Origin: Sphingomonas limnosediminicola
GTDB lineage: Bacteria; Pseudomonadota; Alphaproteobacteria; Sphingomonadales; Sphingomonadaceae
Reading direction: 5' to 3'
NCBI RefSeq assembly: GCF_039537965.1
Contig: NZ_BAABBM010000001.1
Coordinates: 620,001 to 684,000 of the forward strand
Length of the DNA stretch: 64,000 nt
Positions within the stretch are counted from its first letter, which is position 1. Each line of letters starts with the position of its first letter. The notes beneath the pieces are model-generated. The model had not been told where the DNA came from. It did not search any database and saw nothing but the letters and a program-made list of their open reading frames with translations. A program made the position numbers and the translations under genes. Positions 61,296-64,000 of the stretch are shown here, in pieces.

Positions 61296-61368
61296 ACGGT
61301 CGCGTTACCGGCAGCGTGCTGTGGCGGGGCTTAAGCTTCGCTCCGAAGCGGATTGATATCGAGCGCCC

Positions 61369-61653
61369 TTAAGCGAAGTCGCCGACTTGCGACTGAAATT
61401 CCGCGATCTCGACTCGTTCGTAGAGATCGTTCTCGTAAAACGGACTTTGCCGCATGAATTCCTCGGCTTCCTCGAAGCTCTTCGCCTCGATGAAAGCGAT
61501 GTAGCCCTGGCGCTTTCCTTCCTTGTCGCGGAGAAGCCCGAACAGTGAAATGGTCCGGTTCGGTTGAGTTAGATGCTCTTGCCATTCGTCGCGAAGCGCG
61601 ATGACCTGATCGTTCGAGCATGGCTTCAGAATGCCGGCGACAAGATAATGCAT
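61369..61653 (-). CDS. YciI-family protein
   Basis: 94 residues from the ATG at 61653. The YciI-like dimeric alpha-beta barrel is recognised from MHYLVAGILKPCSNDQVIAL, RDEWQEHLTQPNRTISLFGL, GKRQGYIAFIEAKSFEEAEE and FMRQSPFYENDLYERVEIAE. The His/Asp pair of catalytic members is only partly preserved. Function unknown. Convergent with no gene; divergent from amn. Confidence 0.85.
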   Translation of the reverse strand: MHYLVAGILKPCSNDQVIALRDEWQEHLTQPNRTISLFGLLRDKEGKRQGYIAFIEAKSFEEAEEFMRQSPFYENDLYERVEIAEFQSQVGDFA

Positions 61654-61726
61654 CGGCTCTCTCCTTGGGCACGAGCAGCGGCGCTCGCCACTTGCATAGC
61701 ATGGCACGGGCCTACTACCCGAGGCC

Positions 61727-63178
61727 ATGACAAGGGGAATCAACGCGCGGCAAATCGTCGACCAGCTGGCCGCAATCTACGACGAGTCCGTCGGCAACCT
61801 GAGGCAGGCTCTCGCCGCTTACGTGAACGACGGCACCGCGCCTACGTCGCAAGCCCGCCGCGAGGGACTGTTCGCTTACCCAGAACTGCGGGTGGATCAC
61901 GTCGGCAGCCTGTCCCGCAAGAACGTGGCCCGGGCCTTCGCTCGCCTGAACCAGCCGGGCACCTATGCGACAAGTATTGCGCGGCCGGAACTGTTTCGCG
62001 ACTATCTCGTCGAGCAGCTCGAGCATCTCGCGCGGGACTATGACGTCGACATTTCGGTCGGTCGCTCGGCGAGCGAGATTCCCTACGCCTATGTGATCGA
62101 AAACAGCGGGATCGAGGTCGGCAATATCGGGACGGCCGAGCTGTCCCGCTTCTTCCCTTCGAACGAGCTCGTCCACATCGGCGACGAGATCGCCGACGGG
62201 GTGTGGAACGCGACCGGTCATCCTGCCCGTCCGCTTGCGCTGTTCGACGGACCACGCACCGACTTCAGCCTCGCGCGGCTGCGGCATTACACCGGCACCC
62301 CGTCCGAGCATTTCCAACACTTCGTCCTGTTCACCAACTATGTCCGCTATGTCGATGAATTCGTGGCGGTCGCCGTCGATGCACTGCGGCGGAAGGAATC
62401 ACGGTTTACTGCTCTCTCGGTTCCGGGCGCGCTCTACGAACGCGGCGAGCTGGCCGATGCCGAGGCTCAAATCGCGGCAGGCCAGTGGCGGCGGCACCAG
62501 ATGCCGGCATACCATCTGATGGCCGAGGGCGGCACCGGCATCACCCTCGTCAACATTGGCGTGGGCCCCTCAAACGCGAAGACCATTTGCGATCATGTAG
62601 CGGTGCTCCGTCCACACGTATGGCTGATGATCGGCCACTGCGGCGGCCTGCGCCCGAGCCAGACCATCGGCGACTATGTCCTCGCCCACGCCTATTTGCG
62701 CGACGACCACGTCCTCGATGACGTGCTGCCGCCGGAAGTGCCGCTTCCGGCCATCGCGGAGGTGCAGCGCGCCTTGTTCGAAGCGACCACCGCGATCACC
62801 GGCGAGGACGAGGACAGTGTTAAGCAACGCCTTCGCACCGGCACCGTCGTCACCACCGACGACCGCAATTGGGAGCTGCGCTACGCTGCCTCTTCCCTAC
62901 GATTCAATCAGAGCCGAGCGGTCGCTATCGACATGGAATCGGCGACCGTCGCCGCGCAGGGCTACCGCTTCCGCGTCCCCTACGGCACGTTGCTATGCGT
63001 TTCCGACAAGCCTCTCCACGGTGAGCTCAAACTCCCAGGTCAAGCCAACGCATTCTACGAGAAGGCGATCAGCCAGCACCTCCGCATCGGCATCGAGGCG
63101 CTGAACCTGCTCCAGCGCGAAGGTGAAGACCTCCACAGCCGCAAGCTCCGAAGCTTCGACGAGCCGCCGCTGCGCTAG
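61727..63178 (+). CDS. amn: AMP nucleosidase
   Basis: 483 residues. N-terminal regulatory domain (1 to about 175: YDVDISVGRSASEIPYAYVI; GTAELSRFFPSNELVHIGDE) and catalytic purine-phosphorylase-like domain (MPAYHLMAEGGTGITLVNIG, VGPSNAKTICDHVAVLRPHV, WLMIGHCGGLRPSQTIGDYV, AVAIDMESATVAAQGYRFRV, PYGTLLCVSDKPLHGELKLP). It hydrolyses AMP to adenine and ribose-5-phosphate and is allosterically controlled by ATP and phosphate. Length is that of the E. coli enzyme. Its stop overlaps the next minus-strand stop by four bases. Confidence 0.97.
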   Translation: MTRGINARQIVDQLAAIYDESVGNLRQALAAYVNDGTAPTSQARREGLFAYPELRVDHVGSLSRKNVARAFARLNQPGTYATSIARPELFRDYLVEQLEHLARDYDVDISVGRSASEIPYAYVIENSGIEVGNIGTAELSRFFPSNELVHIGDEIADGVWNATGHPARPLALFDGPRTDFSLARLRHYTGTPSEHFQHFVLFTNYVRYVDEFVAVAVDALRRKESRFTALSVPGALYERGELADAEAQIAAGQWRRHQMPAYHLMAEGGTGITLVNIGVGPSNAKTICDHVAVLRPHVWLMIGHCGGLRPSQTIGDYVLAHAYLRDDHVLDDVLPPEVPLPAIAEVQRALFEATTAITGEDEDSVKQRLRTGTVVTTDDRNWELRYAASSLRFNQSRAVAIDMESATVAAQGYRFRVPYGTLLCVSDKPLHGELKLPGQANAFYEKAISQHLRIGIEALNLLQREGEDLHSRKLRSFDEPPLR

Positions 63179-63996
63179 CGGATAGTCGGCTGCGGCCCGG
63201 CGTAAACGTCGTTAAGATAGGCCGCGAGGCGAATGCCGGCCTGCTTGAGCCGCCGCTCCATGACCGACGAGAATTTATAGACGTAAGAATAGGACAGCTC
63301 CGGAAGCTGCGGTCCCTTGCTCCTCTTACCCTTGGCCGGCTTCTTCGCAGGCGGCGGATAGAGCGTATCGCGGATCTCCGCGCTCTCGCTGATCCAGTCG
63401 CGCGGATCGATATCCCACCAGTCGATCACCTCCTGATCGCTCGTGTGCCGCTCCAGTTTGGCCGCCAACTCGGTGAACGACAGTTGCTCGTCATCGACGA
63501 GTTGCGAATCCCAAACGGCGTGGAGGTTGGTCGGCTTGCCGAACCACTTCACCATAACGTCGTTCCCGCCTTTGTCGCAGCATTTGCCGACGTGAAGCGG
63601 CTGATGAAGGTCGCCTACGAGATGGACGATGAAGCGAAGCGCCAGCTGCTTGTCGGCCAGGCTGGCCTTCGGATCGCGGAGCACATCGCGGAAATGGGAC
63701 AGTGCCTGAAGCGCATCACCCTCGGGCGGCGCATGGTCGTACATGATCCCGTTCAGCGTCACATAATGCCACGGCGTCGACGTCTTCTGCCAGAAAGGCG
63801 CGGGATCCGACCGCATCTCGTCCGGCCAGTTCGCGGCCTCGTCGAGGCTTTCCGCCCCGCCGAGGATTTCCTTAATGTGTGCGCGGGCAAGTCCGCTCAG
63901 CTGCGTATCGGCGATGGCTGCAACGACGCGATGCCCGGTCTTGCCCCAGGCGAAGGCTGGCGACGGGAGGAGCGCGGCCGCGCCGGCGGCAAGCAA
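63175..63996 (-). CDS. S1/P1-type nuclease (5' partial)
   Basis: 273 residues visible; the true start is probably past the window end, since the frame begins inside a signal peptide (AGAAALLPSPAFA-WGKTGH). The mature N-terminal Trp and the following His are zinc ligands in this family. Further ligands and motifs are RVVAAIADTQ, TPWHYVTLNG, ALRFIVHLVGDLHQPLHVGK, GGNDVMVKWFGKPTNLHAVW and WISESAEIRD. A secreted three-zinc single-strand nuclease/3'-nucleotidase. The insert PPPAKKPAKGKRSKGPQLPE is low in complexity. Confidence 0.93.
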   Translation of the reverse strand: MLAAGAAALLPSPAFAWGKTGHRVVAAIADTQLSGLARAHIKEILGGAESLDEAANWPDEMRSDPAPFWQKTSTPWHYVTLNGIMYDHAPPEGDALQALSHFRDVLRDPKASLADKQLALRFIVHLVGDLHQPLHVGKCCDKGGNDVMVKWFGKPTNLHAVWDSQLVDDEQLSFTELAAKLERHTSDQEVIDWWDIDPRDWISESAEIRDTLYPPPAKKPAKGKRSKGPQLPELSYSYVYKFSSVMERRLKQAGIRLAAYLNDVYAGPQPTIR

Positions 63997-64000
63997 CAGG

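Overview
The window looks like chromosomal DNA of an alphaproteobacterium of the order Sphingomonadales (Sphingomonas or a close relative). The evidence is high GC with GC-rich third codon positions, two proteins ending in the PEPxxWA form of the PEP-CTERM sorting signal typical of sphingomonads, a CcrM-type GANTC methyltransferase, an aa3-type cytochrome oxidase subunit IV gene, and many PilZ and EAL (cyclic-di-GMP) proteins. No species is claimed.

The window has two contrasting parts. Bases 1 to about 24,300 are accessory-like: short, often uncharacterised genes on both strands with long spacers, and at least sixteen copies of a dispersed repeat (core TGGGTCGAAAGC, with GGCAGC/GCTGCC ends) that I do not see in the other 40 kb. 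This part holds four PilZ proteins, two PEPxxWA-CTERM proteins, two tandem lipoproteins with a chaplin-like cysteine motif, a tRNA-Arg, DUF72, SRAP and PAP2 proteins, an HWE histidine kinase, a FeeM-like N-acyl amino acid synthase, and a divergent asnB-type amidotransferase and sugar-transfer ATP-grasp pair. Bases 24,397 to 27,475 are what remains of an exopolysaccharide operon: an O-antigen-ligase-like protein, a TPR-like protein, and a truncated, frameshifted tyrosine-kinase pseudogene.

From 27.5 kb on the DNA is denser and housekeeping in character. Main blocks are apaG, recO-uvrC, the transhydrogenase genes, folP, ccrM, rnhB, thiD, glmM, and a long minus-strand operon of POT transporter, two amidohydrolases, NnrU and glmM. 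Then come a nitroreductase, a GntR regulator, the Sua5-type tRNA t6A synthase, msrA, a response regulator with an EAL partner, an ALDH7 and aminotransferase pair, a glutaredoxin, amn and an S1/P1 nuclease cut by the window end. The transhydrogenase genes are split: pntAA (39.2-40.3 kb) is separated from pntAB-pntB (32.3-34.1 kb) by a 5-kb block on otherwise colinear DNA.

The most novel-looking item is inside that block. At 36,698-36,778 and 36,971-37,051 lie two 26-codon genes for nearly identical Trp/Gly-rich peptides. Their differences are mostly synonymous. Each copy has a CtrA-box-like element, a 5' leader hairpin, a strong ribosome binding site and its own intrinsic terminator. Other items worth follow-up are seven GANTC sites packed over and just upstream of the ccrM start, the dispersed repeat family, the chaplin-like lipoproteins, a sigma-54-type activator whose GAFTGA loop reads GAFPGA, and a 23-residue membrane peptide in front of the HWE kinase.
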